Below are positions 16,725-27,654 of a stretch of 64,000 bases of DNA, one piece after another; the first letter of the stretch is position 1; each line of letters starts with the position of its first letter. The notes beneath the pieces were generated by a model that searched no databases, was not told the DNA's origin, and saw only the letters and a program-made list of their open reading frames with translations. The translations under genes were made by a program, and so were the position numbers. Origin of the DNA: Tubulanus polymorphus (lineage: Eukaryota > Nemertea > Palaeonemertea > Tubulaniformes > Tubulanidae); assembly GCF_964204645.1 (NCBI RefSeq), contig NC_134032.1, forward strand, positions 2,501 through 66,500. Direction: 5' to 3'.

Positions 16725-17966
16725 TAATATTGAATACTATCTAATTGTGAATTTACAATATTTAATTGTGCGTCAGATATAATATGAATATGCATTTTGA
16801 AATTTAAGCTTTCTTTTTTCTTTGTCACGAATAATTGTATTCCATCTTTAGTGTTCTGTAGTTTTTACCCAGAACCATGTAATGAATTATCTTCAGTTGT
16901 TCTAAAATCTAACCATAATGCATATTTATTGCCGGTATAATAATCAATTTGATCAATATTACAATTTTCAAATGATTTTACTTTTTCATTCATAAAATGT
17001 TTTCTAATTTCTGGCCATTGATCTATCATTCTCATTCCTTGACAAGATATTTTATTTGCTATTCCTTCGATAGTTATTTCTACTTTTGTTATTTCAGGAC
17101 TATAATAATTATCTACCTTTATTGCGCCATTAGAATATGTTGCAATGGGAAAAAAAATATTAATATACCTTTAATAGATCTTCTTGGGAAGTTAATATTC
17201 TCATTAATTATTTCATCATTTGCATTAATAGTTACAGTTTTAAATTTATCAATATAATCATATAATAATGAAAATCCTTGATTGTATCCAGAGTGAATTG
17301 TATTAGCAATATTTTCATTAGTTACTGTATTATATTCTAAACATATATTCGATAATTTATAACCCATATCTTTAACAACGCTAGATAATACAATTTCATT
17401 TTCAATTGTATCAATGTTATTTCGAATATAATATCTTCTTGAATTGCGTATTTATATAAAGGCGCATTATTATTTATCAATTCAAAGTCTAATGGAATTC
17501 TATATTTGCTTCCATAAATCTTTTTTTATCAAATTATCTGCGGTACGAGTTACTATTGCGTCATTAGCTCCTGATCTTAATTTATTTTGGTTTTCTGATT
17601 CCTTGAAATATCATATTATTTCTATTTTCTTTAGTTAACCATAAATCTTTATAATTCATAAATAAATTATCATCATCTAATGAGAAAACTGTTTCTGGAC
17701 CGATGTAGTTAATTTTTTAATCAAATATCTTCCAACATTATCAACAACGTAATTATTATCATGGCCAGTTTCTTTTATATCGGCTGATAAATAAATACTA
17801 TTTGGAACATAAAAAGTATTTTGTGTTAATCGAGGAATTCTAACATAAAGTTTCATCGGGATTAATATTTGAAGGATTATGAGTAATTATATGATGCGAT
17901 CTTTCTGCTTTAATAGCATTAGATATTCTAAAAATCTTAGAAGGACTTATATAACTCCCACTCATT
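16725..17966 (-). pseudogene. Polinton major capsid protein, double jelly-roll type (broken)
   Basis: Starts MSGSYISPSKIFRIS at 17966. IPRLTQNTFYVPNSIYLSAD near 17830 and VVDNVGRYLIKK near 17730 are the conserved N-terminal part of this family. NFPRRSIKGILIFFFP near 17165-17195, DFRTTEDNSLHGSG near 16895 and the C-terminal HIHIISDAQLNIVNSQLDS near 16750-16790 mark the second half. At least five frameshifts separate these blocks, and the length (about 410 codons) is below the usual 500-650, so parts are deleted. This is the protein that lets Polintons form virus-like particles; here it cannot be made. Confidence 0.82.
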
Positions 17967-18005
17967 TATTTAAGAAAAAAATTAATTATTTATTTTTGAT
18001 TATGT

Positions 18006-19623
18006 TTATTTGATATTTTTTGATATCATATTCACTAACCCAAAAATAATAGCACTTACAACTGTAATTAAAAATAAAATAATATGTTCAGCAGCAAAGT
18101 TAAGAATATTCCCAGCAGATTTCAATATAAAACCAACAATTGATGCAATAATTCCGGGTAATGCTGCAGCAGATTTTTTAGATAGTTCCCATAAATATTT
18201 TGCTAATTTCTTTAAACCATCCTTAACTTTATCTTTTATAGAATTATTATCTGGTTTATTGGGAGTAGGAGTAGGAGTAGATTTCAAAGAATTTGATATA
18301 ATTAAACCAATTGTTAACATAGTTACAGCTGTTACAATTGAAAGAATTGTTGTTCCTTCTAGTTTGAATAATAATCTTATTCTATCTTTTAATGGTATTT
18401 CAGAATTTGGTTTAATTATTAAATCTTTAAAAACATCTTTTAATCTTTTAAAATTATTACCAAATTCTTTTAATAATATATCTATTTCACCTTTTTGTAA
18501 TTCTGAATTATATTTTAAATCATCTATTTCTTTTTCTAAAAGTTCTTTTTGCCTATATTTTATTTCATCAATTACTTGATGATTAAGATCAGACTTTAAT
18601 TGTTTAAATTCTTCTATCAGTTTTTTCTTTTTCCAATTACATAATTTTTTGATCTCTTATACTTTTATCATGCGCAATTTTATTAGCTGATATTTGTACG
18701 CCTTTAATTTCTCTACGCGTTTGTTCAGGAAATGCTTCTAATTCATCATCAGTTAAATCAAGTAATCCTTTTTCTAGTAAAGATTGCATTCGATTTATTC
18801 CAGTTTCAGCACCGGGTGTATCTAACATGCTATCAATTTGTTTTTCTAATACTAATTGTAATTGACTTGAGCCATTATCAATTTGTTGAATATCTCTTCT
18901 CGATGTTTCTGGTGTTGAAGTTCTTAATTTATCTAATCGATCAGCATACTCTTCCATTTCTGGATCAAAATCAGTAGGATTTGGATGTGGATTTTTAAAT
19001 GGTGAATATTTGTTTATATCAATATTAGGAATTGGTTCTTTTTCATTTATTCTATCGATTGCATTCCATATAATTCTGAGAAATTCTCCTTTTGAACGTT
19101 CAATTGTAGATCTTGCTCGCATTTCTGGACGGAACAGATTTTCTTGTCCCATTTTAGATAATTGAATTGATACTGTTTCGTTATTTAATTCAACTTTATA
19201 AAACCATGAATCATTTTTAAATTCTAAATTTTTCATGAAAAATGGATCATCTTTTCTAATTTTTATTGCAATATCTTCTGGTTCAATGTTATCTGTTATA
19301 TTTTTTGGTAATAATCCTTCAATAACTGTATTTGTTACAATATTTTTTATGTAAAATAATTCTTTTCTCACTGTTCATTCTAATTCTTTAAATAATTCTC
19401 TTCTTTCTGGTATAGTTTTAATTATTATCTCATCGCGGGTTCTTAAATAATCAATTAATTTTTCACTTTTTTCAGTATTATCTTTAAATTTATCATAATC
19501 ATATAATATAGGCCCACTAGAATCATCTAAATTAGTATTATATGCTGATTCATCATCATTATCAATATTAGTTTCTGCATCATTATAATCATCATCAATA
19601 TATCCTTCATTATTATTTTCCAT
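18006..19623 (-). pseudogene. Polinton structural/membrane protein (one gene split by TGA and an A6 frameshift)
   Basis: Three open pieces belong together. 19375-19623 is an acidic N-terminus (DDDYNDAE). It ends at a TGA (19375-19377) and the same frame continues as 18637-19371 (RKELFYIKN...). This stops at 18637, while the next frame, entered at an A6 run near 18645, continues (NWKKKKLIEEF...) to 18006. The C-terminal part has the phrase AAALPGIIASIVGFILKSAG and a final membrane segment (ILFLITVVSAIIFGLV), a pattern I associate with a conserved Polinton/adintovirus protein. Combined length is about 538 codons. The exact role is unknown to me; it lies between the two capsid genes. Confidence 0.65.
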
Positions 19624-19669
19624 TTCATAATCTTCTACACCTTCTAATTCCTTTTACATAATAAAACAA

Positions 19670-19900
19670 TTAAAATTTAAAATATAATATTCCTCCTATA
19701 ACAATTCCTATACAAGTTAAAGCTAATTTAGCATTTTCATGGGATTTATTATCATCATTTAGTTTAATTATTTCATGTTGAATAATATCAGTTTTAATAT
19801 TTTCTGATGTATTGTAATCTTTTATTTTAGAATCATTATCCAATTTAATATTTTTAGTTTTAGTTTCAGTTGATTGAATATGTTTTTTTATTTTTTTCAC
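19670..19900 (-). CDS. Small Polinton protein with C-terminal membrane anchor
   Basis: 76 codons: Lys/Asp/Asn-rich, then ALTCIGIVIGGILYF at the C-terminus, typical of a tail-anchored peptide. It starts just at the end of the minor-capsid gene. Not recognised. Confidence 0.5.
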   Translation of the reverse strand: MKKIKKHIQSTETKTKNIKLDNDSKIKDYNTSENIKTDIIQHEIIKLNDDNKSHENAKLALTCIGIVIGGILYFKF

Positions 19901-20895
19901 CTTCCATTAATTTTGGAGCAGTAAAAATCTTTTTATTTATATCATTTAATCCAAATGAATTATTTATTGTTGCAGTTTTAATTAGATTATTATAACCAAT
20001 TATATTTCCCACTTTAATACTAAATCATTAGAAATAATTAATAGATTAGGGCCTATACAATAATTTAATCTAATATGTGATTTATCTAAATAATTTTGAT
20101 ATCTTACAAGGTTTTCTGGAATCGATCTATTTTTATGAATAGAATCTTCAAATAATACTTTGAATTGTTTCTGCGCATCAAATGAAGTACTATCATTTCC
20201 AACTATTGGTGATCTTGTTCCAACTTGTGCACCTAAAATACAAATTAAATAAGTTCTAATTCTAGTTCTAAACCTTCACCATTATCTACAATGAAATTAT
20301 TCCAAGCATCATCATTATCGATTTTATAATTATGATAAGCTGAAATTGTATGCATATAATCAATTCTTTTTATTTCATACTCTTCACCAATACCTTGCAA
20401 TTTACCTTAAATTCATTACATATTTTTTAAAACTTAGATGAATATTATTATCCAATTCTTTAAAATATTTCGATCCGAGTAAAGGACATTCTAATTCATT
20501 TAATATAATTCTAATTTGAAAGTATGCATGAAATCTAAATATTGTATGAATTAATTTTAAATCAAATTGTTAAATAAATTATTCAAGTGATCATTCCAAC
20601 TTATACCACACCCTGTTGTTGCACAATAAACAGCAAAATTTAATTGATTCTTCCAATATTTCATATTAGATTTTATTTTATATATATTATATTCATCTTG
20701 AGTAAAAGTAACTTCATATGTATTAAATATATTTTCCATTCTAGAAATGAAAAACTTTGTTTCAGTAACATAAATTTCTAAATTAATTAATGAAGGTAAA
20801 ACTACATTTTTATATGTTATAATACTATTAAAATCTATAGGTGGAATTAAATATCTATATGATTTATTATATTGGTAAGCTTTTGGAAACCCCAT
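19901..20895 (-). pseudogene. Polinton minor capsid (penton-like, PX) protein (broken)
   Basis: Starts MGFPKAYQYNKSYRY at 20895. The conserved YCATTGCGISW lies near 20605, followed after a break by IRIILNELECPLLGSKYF and ICNEFKVN (20415-20520). Then come SPIIGNDSTSFDAQKQF near 20165-20215 and YCIGPNLLIISNDLVLKVGN with IIGYNNLIKTAT at the end (19975-20075). These are hallmarks of the Polinton minor capsid family. Frameshifts near 20560, 20400 and 20240 break it. Confidence 0.82.
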
Positions 20896-20904
20896 TTATA
20901 TAAT

Positions 20905-21250
20905 TAAAAAATTAATAATTTATTAATTCTTTTAATAATTTATCTTGTTCTTCAACTGTTATATGGCCATTTAAACTTATTATATAATCTAGTTTATTCT
21001 TCAATTTATTAATTTCTTTTATATTAGTTTTAATTTTTTCTTTATTACTTTTTATATTTCATTTTGAACTTATGCCGGTTAAAACACTTTAACTTAAACC
21101 TAACACACCAATTGATATAGCTAAAGGTGTTAATGGTGAGAATATTGCTAGAAATGTTATTACAGAACTAATTGTAACTGAACCACTAATAATAAGATAA
21201 TATATAATTTTACTTTTTAAATATTTTTTCTTTTTTATCACTTTCAAATT
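20905..21250 (-). pseudogene. Remnant of a Polinton membrane protein abutting the truncated polymerase
   Basis: On the minus strand: KIIYYLIISGSVTISSVITF and TPLAISIGVLGL, then after a break KLDYIISLNGHITVEEQDKL. This hydrophobic region followed by a short helical tail is a known Polinton protein pattern. It abuts, out of frame, the point where the DNA polymerase gene breaks off (near 21250), so one deletion removed the end of the polymerase and the start of this gene. Confidence 0.55.
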
Positions 21251-23395
21251 CTAACATCTGATTTTAAATATAAATCAACTAATTCACCATGATTTTTCAT
21301 CTTAAAATGGTTCCAAATATTTAATGTTCTATTAAACACTTCATCTTTCATATACTCCTATTTTAATTGATCATAAAATTGATCTTTTAATGATTCTGTT
21401 ACATTAAAATCATTGTGTGTTTTATAAAATGAATAAGGAATTGCACCTTTATATCTCAATAATTTAAAATCTTGTTCATTTGGATAATAATATCGAGTTA
21501 TTATAAAATCATTATCAACTAAACTTTATGATAAATTATCTAATGAACTTGCTAGAAACCTATAAGAATCTTAAAATCTAATGCAAAAACCAAATTGAAA
21601 TGAAATATAATTTTCGAATGTTTTAGCTAATAGTTTAAAATCATATTTTCTCACATTTACACCATTCATAGCATTATATTCTTCTATTTCTTGATTAATT
21701 GCGCCCAATTTTCCCGATAATTGTTTTATAAATAGATGGGTATCATAGCCTGATAAATTATGAAATAATATTGGTACGAAATTAACTTTCTTAGCTTGAA
21801 ATTACAATCTTCATGAGCAGCTCCACGATATTTTGAATTTAAATGATCATGATCTCTAACTTTTTTATCAAATGAATAAAAACGTTTTTCACAATAACAA
21901 CAATGAGTTGCATAATTAAAATCAATTTCATCTTCTTTTGTCATAACTATTCATTTATTTTTGTTTAATAATTTAGCAAAATCACTTTCTAATTCAATTA
22001 TTTCATTACAAAAATCATTAACTACATTTTCACCTCTAAAAGAAATATATTGACTTTCATATAATTCAGGATAATTTGATTTTATATAAATTCCATAAGC
22101 AGCAGCTCTTTGAACTTTTTTAATTGTATTTAAAATAGGTGGGTCTTGAATTATATCTTCATTTAGTTCATTTCCTTTATCCATTGATTTTAAAAATTGC
22201 TTTTTGTTATATATTTCTTTTCTATCTTGATCGGTTAATTCTTTATTCAACGATTCGAAATCCCCATAAATTACAAATGGAACAATATTCTTAAATTTAT
22301 GATTAGTAAATTTCAATTTATAATCTTTTTCTGTTGGCATTATTAATTTACAAAAATCTTTATCATCACATAATTCTTTATGTTTTAGTAACGCATTCTC
22401 AGTCATAAATTTAGATAAACATTTTCTACATAGATAAATTTTATTATGGTGATCACTTTCTGTTCTAAAGAATAAATCAATTTGTTTTAACCACATATAA
22501 TGTTCATTTTCATCTTTTTTGTAATATAACAAATCTATAGCATTTTCATCATCATAATATTCTGTTAAATATAAAGCTTCCAATGTAAAATCTTTTATCA
22601 CCTTTTGTCTTTGGTAATTGCATTAATTAATTAATTTATTTATTTATTTTTAAATCATTAACTTTTTCTATTTTAGGAATCATTTTTATAGTTACTGGAT
22701 ATTGATCAATTTTATATAATGTTTCATATTTCCGGTAATTTGTTATTCTAAAACTATGTGTAATATCTTCTGTTGGGTGTAAACAACTAATAATTGACCA
22801 TTCTGTTGGATGTAAACAACTAATAATTGACCATAGAAAACATTTATTATCTTCATTTTGAATATTTATTACTGCTTTTGTTGTAAATGGAAATTCAATA
22901 TAACTTAATATCCTTTTCTGTTGTAAAGTTTGAGTCATTTTTAAACATTGTTTTACTTTTTGATGTTTTATTCCTTTTTGTATTATAAACATTTAAATCT
23001 AAAAATATAATTCCATTCAATGTTAAGCCAGAACCCTCAAAATATCTTTCTTCAATATGACGTTTAAATTCATTAAATATTTTTTCTAACTTCTCTTTTA
23101 TTTGTGTTTTTGAAATTATTTCTTCAGAGTGTGTATGAATATTATAATACATTTTTTCTTCTGACTTTATAAAACTTACTTTCCCAGAGATACTTATTTT
23201 TGGATATTCAACATCTGTTATCCAATCTAGTATTTTTTCTATTATTTCATTAAATTTACTATAATCTTCTATTGTTGTACCTTTAAAAAATCTAAATATA
23301 ATAGCTGCAGGTCCAATTTTACTGTGTAATGTTTCTAAAATTTCAATTGTATCTTTTATTTCTAGTGAATCAATATAATTTCTAACATTTTCCAC
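21250..23395 (-). pseudogene. Polinton protein-primed DNA polymerase B, N-terminal and exonuclease parts only
   Basis: The gene should replicate the element. From 23395: an N-terminal domain (SGKVSFIKSEEKMYY; RHIEERYFEGSGLTLNGI). Then INIQNEDNKCFLWSIISCLH (22780-22870) with a 33-bp tandem duplication, a Cys-rich block YLCRKCLSKFMTENALLKH (22380-22440) and YGDFES (exonuclease Asp-Glu motif, about 22255). CYCEKRFYSFDKKVRDHDHL (21830-21895) and the second exonuclease region LVDLYLKSDV (21254-21285) follow. Stops or frameshifts occur near 22900, 22620, 21947, 21785, 21585 and 21535. The palm with its D-T-D motif and the thumb are absent, which explains much of the reduced element length. Confidence 0.85.
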
Positions 23396-23417
23396 GTAGG
23401 GTTTATTTGAAATGGAT

Positions 23418-23777
23418 TTAGTTTTTGAAGTTGGTTTTTTTTACTTTTTGAGGTTTATCATCGAAATAATCTTTTCCTAAGACATTATTACTCAAATTTT
23501 GATGGTGTTTTTGTGATTCGAGATGTCTACTATAATTCCTTTTTATTATAAATTCATTACAAACTTCACATTTTATTTCATCCACATTCATATTTTCTAA
23601 TCGTTCTTTTCTTTCATTGGAATTTTCTGAAGTTTCAAAATCTATAACATTTTTTATGTTTTGAAGATTTTTCATGTTTAGATTTATTAGATTTATCGAT
23701 GTATTTTTACAATATGGGCAATAATATTGATTTTTATTAACATTATTGTTTTCTGGCTGGTGTTCATTCTCCCCCAT
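23418..23777 (-). CDS. Polinton zinc-finger protein or polymerase N-terminal extension
   Basis: 119 codons, starting MGENEHQPENN next to the right terminus. It has two zinc-binding clusters: YYCPYC near residue 18, and a C2H2-type finger CEVCNEFIIKRNYSRHLESQ with KHH near residues 73-93. C2H2 fingers of this kind stand at the start of the polymerase gene in several Polintons, and the polymerase signal resumes within 25 bp. It may therefore be the N-terminal exon or a separate regulator. No internal stop. Confidence 0.6.
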   Translation of the reverse strand: MGENEHQPENNNVNKNQYYCPYCKNTSINLINLNMKNLQNIKNVIDFETSENSNERKERLENMNVDEIKCEVCNEFIIKRNYSRHLESQKHHQNLSNNVLGKDYFDDKPQKVKKTNFKN

Positions 23778-23833
23778 TTATTAGGAAAAAAATTACTTGT
23801 GGTGATGAGAGCTAGTACTCTCGTACTCTGGTA

Positions 23834-23863
23834 TGAAAGCCTACTTTCCCAATTACTTACGTC
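23834..23863 (-). repeat. Right terminal inverted repeat and target duplication of the Polinton
   Basis: The element ends ...TTTCCCAATTACT at 23857, the inverted counterpart of the left end, and is followed by TACGTC (23858-23863), the second copy of the 6-bp target site. Confidence 0.9.
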
Positions 23864-24053
23864 TAATAACTCAACGTTTGAGATTGATATTCTAATCGGT
23901 AGTGATTACTATTACAAATTCATTCAGTCCAATCTAATTAAATCTTCAACTGGACCTGCAGCATTACATTCCAGATTAGGGTACATTATATCTGGACCTG
24001 TATTTTATGAATTTAATTCTAGTCGTTCTGAGACAAATGAGCGTTGTTTTTGA
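23864..24053 (+). pseudogene. BEL/Pao protease region, continuation after the Polinton
   Basis: Begins in the codon frame expected if the insertion and one target copy are removed. Contains EIDILIGSDYYYKF and the conserved GPAALHSRLGYIISGPV of the BEL/Pao protease-RT linker. A TGA ends it at 24053. Confidence 0.85.
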
Positions 24054-24059
24054 ACCTGA

Positions 24060-25516
24060 AGAGAATTATTGGAGTCTTGAAACAACCACCTACACTGCAA
24101 GAGAATTTCTTTGAAAACTATTGCACCAATTATATTTCTAAGTCAGATAATATGTACATTGCCAGATTGCCCTGGAAAGAATAGCACGGCAATTTACCAG
24201 ATAATTTTGGTCTAGTTAATTCCAGAACACGTTCATTAGCTCGTCGATTAGCTAAAACTTCAGATATGCTGGACAAATATCATGACATAATTAAGTATCA
24301 ATTAGAGCGGGAATTTATAGAGAAAGTTGATTCTAATGATTGTGAATATTATGATAAGTTACATTATTTGCCTCATCATCCCGTTTTCAGACAATCCAGT
24401 ACAATTCCAATACGAATTGTTTTTGACTGCAGTAGTCTTCAGACCAAGAACACATGTAATCTTAATGATTGTCTAGAATCAGGTCCTTCTTTATTGAATG
24501 ATATTTCTTCAATTCTAATACGCTTTAGATTGTCTAAATACGACGTAACTCGATATTTATGGTTGATCCGAATGAACCAGAAAGCGAATTTGAAACTTTC
24601 AGATTTAAGAGGGTATTATTTGGGGCCACTTGTTCCCCGTTTATCTTGAACAGTGTTATTATTTACCATTTACGGGCTAGTAGTGAATTATTTTCAGATC
24701 AAATTTTACGTGACATTTATGTCGATAACGTAATAACTAGTATTTCTAGCTCCGTAGATGAAGTGAAATTTTATGATGAATGCAGATCTATGAAGTCATC
24801 GACAAGTTTCAATTTTCGGTCATGGGCTCCAAATTGTTCAGAATTGAATAGTTTAGCCTCAGAACATGGTATTTTGGATAATTCGGGAAAATGTCAAAAT
24901 TTTAGGGATGAATTGGAATCTTGTATTGGATAAATTTTTGTTTCCGTATAGTTAATTGCCTTTAAAATCTCCCGTAACCAAAAGGAATGTCTTACACTCG
25001 ATAGCATCTATATTTGACCCATTTGGGTATTTGAATCCTGTGACTATACGCGCAAAGATTTTGTTACAGGACATCAGGAAGGCAGGACTTGATTGGGACT
25101 CTGAACTTCCATGTGAAATTGTTGAAAAATGGAGTTCTATCCATAAAGATTTAAACGCGTCTCTCAAGTTGGATTTCAATCGTCGATATCTTTGTGGTGA
25201 TATTTTAGAGCCCGAACTTCATGTAATTTGAGATTCCAGCTCACGTGGTTATTGTACGGTAGCTTTTTTGAAAGGTGATAAAGATTCGGCTTTCATTATG
25301 TCAAAGAATAAAGTTTCGCCCTTGAATGGTATGTCAATTCAAAACTCGAATTAATGGCTGCGACAATAAATGCGAGATTGTGTAACCATGTCAAAAAATC
25401 TTTGGAGCCTGTATTGAAATCTCCATTGAAGTTATTTTTATGGTCTGATAGTCAAGTAGTTCTCAGCTGGATTCGAAACGAGAAACCTCAACCTTTTAGG
25501 CCAAACTTTCACGCTA
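24060..25516 (+). pseudogene. BEL/Pao reverse transcriptase and RNase H (broken, 3'-truncated)
   Basis: RT fingers with YLPHHPVFR and IRIVFDCS near 24361-24430 (24266-24649). After a frameshift the palm follows in 24559-24933: FRFKRVLFGATCSPFILN and the catalytic YVDNV (24718-24732). The connection KRNVLHSIASIFDPFGYLNP (24980-25040) is diagnostic of BEL/Pao. RNase H follows: DSSSRGYC near 25230 and FLWSDSQVVLSWI near 25435-25475. Stops at 25229 and near 24940 and frameshifts in between make it inactive. Homology ends near 25516, before any integrase, where subtelomeric repeat (CCTGGCCTTGATGCACGG) begins. Confidence 0.85.
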
Positions 25517-27654
25517 ACCCTAGCTTTTTACCTGGCCTTGATGCACGGATTTCGAAATTTTCAAAGTCCAGCCCTGACAAAGCCTTCCATTCGGGGGGTC
25601 AAAACCGACCCCGGGGGTGCAACTCGTCTAGCCAACAATGTTGATATCGAAAAAAAGAATTTTTTTTCTATTTTCGAAACTTGACCCTGGCGCCCCCTAT
25701 GCACTTATTTTCACTGTCGAAGTTTAGAAGTCTTACCGTCAGTTTTAAGCGTTTTATAGTGGTCAGAATTTTTGGTCATTTATTTCGGATAAGCTTGGTG
25801 GATAGAACGGCTGGCCTTGGTGCACGGATATTTTTTTACTACAAAAACGGTCAGAATTCCCCTTGTGAGGGTCTGGGGTACTATCAACTCATTTGGCCAC
25901 TCGCACCAGGCCGTCTTCTATATGCCTGAGAAGTTTCGGCGATTTCCGAGTCGTTTTAAGGGTTCAAATTTCTTTTCCAAAATGGGACCTTCGATAATTT
26001 CGACATTTTTGACTTATAAAATGACTTATACAGGGGGCGCTGGCATCTGTGTATACGATTTCGGTGACTGCCCGCTATCTACTAAGTCGCTTCTACGTAC
26101 CCTAAAAGTTTCAAAGTCCTAACATTAGTTTTAAGGGTTTTATAGGTGTTAGAAGTTCCATTTCGGGTTAGCTTGGTGAGTGGCCTTGGTGCACGGATTT
26201 GTGTTTTCTTTGATTTCGGGTTAGCTTGGCGAGTAGTTCGTTGGCCTTGGTGCATGTTTTGCTATCCTGGTGACTTAGGCGCGTTTCTTTTTACGCAAAC
26301 GTGTTCAGGAGTATCTCCTCTATAGGGGTAAATTGTCAAAGCGTTGTTCAGCTCGTTCTAAAAGTTAAATATTTTCGGGAATCGACCCAATATCTAGGGT
26401 AAAGCACTGTCCTCTAACCGGTTGACCTTGGTGCGCAGTTGACTTTTTTCTCGTAGGCCTAGACACGTAACGCGCGTAACGACGTTTTGAATGCGGCAGC
26501 AAGCGCGTCGCGTGCCGCATAGCTCTCACCTATCCTACCGAGACGTTTAGGGTAAAGCACTATCTTCTAACTACTTGGCCTTGGTGTACGGATAATTTCG
26601 GGATTCGAACCCAAATCTCTAGGGTATTCTAACGGGTTGGCCTTGGGGCGCGGTTTACTTTGTCATTTTTCGCCGAGTTCTCGCAGCCGAGGAACGGTTT
26701 TGCGATTCTTATTCTTAAGCTTTGTGGGTTTCGACGACCGAATCGTCATCGTTTACCGAAGCTACACATCCCCGGCTACAAAAGTCAAGTAGTGTCGTGA
26801 TGTTCGACGACCTAGAAATCGGTTTTAAGACCCCCCCCCCCCAAAAGTGACCGGGCGCTCGGGCTAAGCACTCGTTCATACACCGTGCACCAAAGCCATG
26901 AAACTATCAAGTTCCGTGCCCGAAGGCTATTCCGATATAAGACGTCCATGCACCAAGGCCGTGGTGAGTGGCCTTCGTGCACGGTTTACTTTGAATTTTT
27001 CGAAATTTTACACAAATTCACGTATCTACACATGTTTTAAGGGGTGAATACCCCCGACTTCCGGTAGACTAAGAACCTAAAGAACGACCCCAATCCACAC
27101 AGCCCGACCCGCTGTACGGCACCCAGGGGATATCGAGCCCTACCATACCCCCAGGGGCCCGGGGACAGGGGCCCAAAGTGGCCGTAAACGCCTAAGACAT
27201 TCTCCTAACAGAAACGTGCACCAAGGCCGTGAAGCTTATGAAATCCGTGCATGAAGGCCGGAAAACTATCAAGTTCCGTGCTCGTAGGCCATTCGTGCTA
27301 TTCATTTCCGTACACAAAGGCCCCTTACACACTCAAAAACAACAGAGTCCAGCGAGTTGGTGAGTGGCCTTGGGGCACGGAGAAAAATGACCGAAAACGT
27401 CCGAGTAAGGGTTTGTCCAGGGGGAATTCCCTGACTTTCGGTCATCTCAGAAACACAATAAATACGTCTTACGATAGTATACAAGGACCTGTATACGCCC
27501 AAAGACCTGTATACGCCCAAGGAGTTTCAAAACTTTACGCCATCCGCAAGGGTCCCAACCCCTGGGCCCAATATGGACCTTTAAAAAGCCTCAAAAACCC
27601 GAAAACTAAGTTTTTCGTGCACGAAGGCCACCCGTGCACCAAGGCCGACGTCCG
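25517..27654. repeat. Subtelomeric repeat mosaic with GGCCTTGGTGCACGG motifs
   Basis: No gene seen. A motif close to GGCCTTGGTGCACGG recurs at least ten times, in both orientations (for example 25538, 25812, 26178, 26240, 26571, 26638, 26976, 27364; inverted near 26890, 26950, 27217). Near 26370-26440 and 26545-26640 it is part of minus-strand tRNA-like blocks with a B box (GGTCGATTCCC; GGGTTCGAATCCC) and GGTTAGAG. It is therefore probably the D-arm side of a tRNA-derived repeat. A C12 run lies at 26831-26842. 26449-26540 has a close copy at 30110-30200. Confidence 0.6.
26449..26540. repeat. Direct repeat flanking the minisatellite (left copy)
   Basis: TCGTAGGCCTAGACACGTAA through CTATCCTACCG matches 30110-30200 with about seven changes, including TTTTGAATGCGGCAGCAAGC in both. 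It shows that the minisatellite expanded inside a subtelomeric repeat unit. Confidence 0.8.

Larger units (their letters stand above)
13676..23857 (-). mobile_element. Maverick/Polinton DNA transposon (internally deleted, decayed)
   Basis: 10,182 bp, flanked by a perfect 6-bp target duplication TACGTC, with ends AGTAAT...ATTACT (the family rule of 5'-AG and CT-3') and short terminal inverted repeats. All recognisable genes read on the minus strand: protein-primed DNA polymerase B N-terminal and exonuclease parts, minor capsid, a membrane/structural protein, major capsid, retroviral-type integrase with chromodomain, and packaging ATPase. Polintons are usually 15-20 kb. The polymerase palm region and the maturation protease were not found. 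Nearly every large gene has frameshifts or stops. Confidence 0.93.
11756..25516 (+). mobile_element. Decayed BEL/Pao LTR retrotransposon, split by a Polinton
   Basis: In order on the + strand: candidate 5' LTR, Gag, zinc knuckles, retropepsin, [Polinton insertion 13676-23857], rest of the protease region, RT with YVDN, and RNase H. This is the BEL/Pao order. Integrase and 3' LTR are absent: the coding signal stops near 25516 and subtelomeric repeat begins. Several frameshifts and stops show an inactive copy. Confidence 0.85.

Noticed and set aside
17997-18579. 189-codon + strand ORF opposite the Polinton membrane-protein gene
   Set aside because: Antisense shadow; the minus strand holds the recognised phrase.
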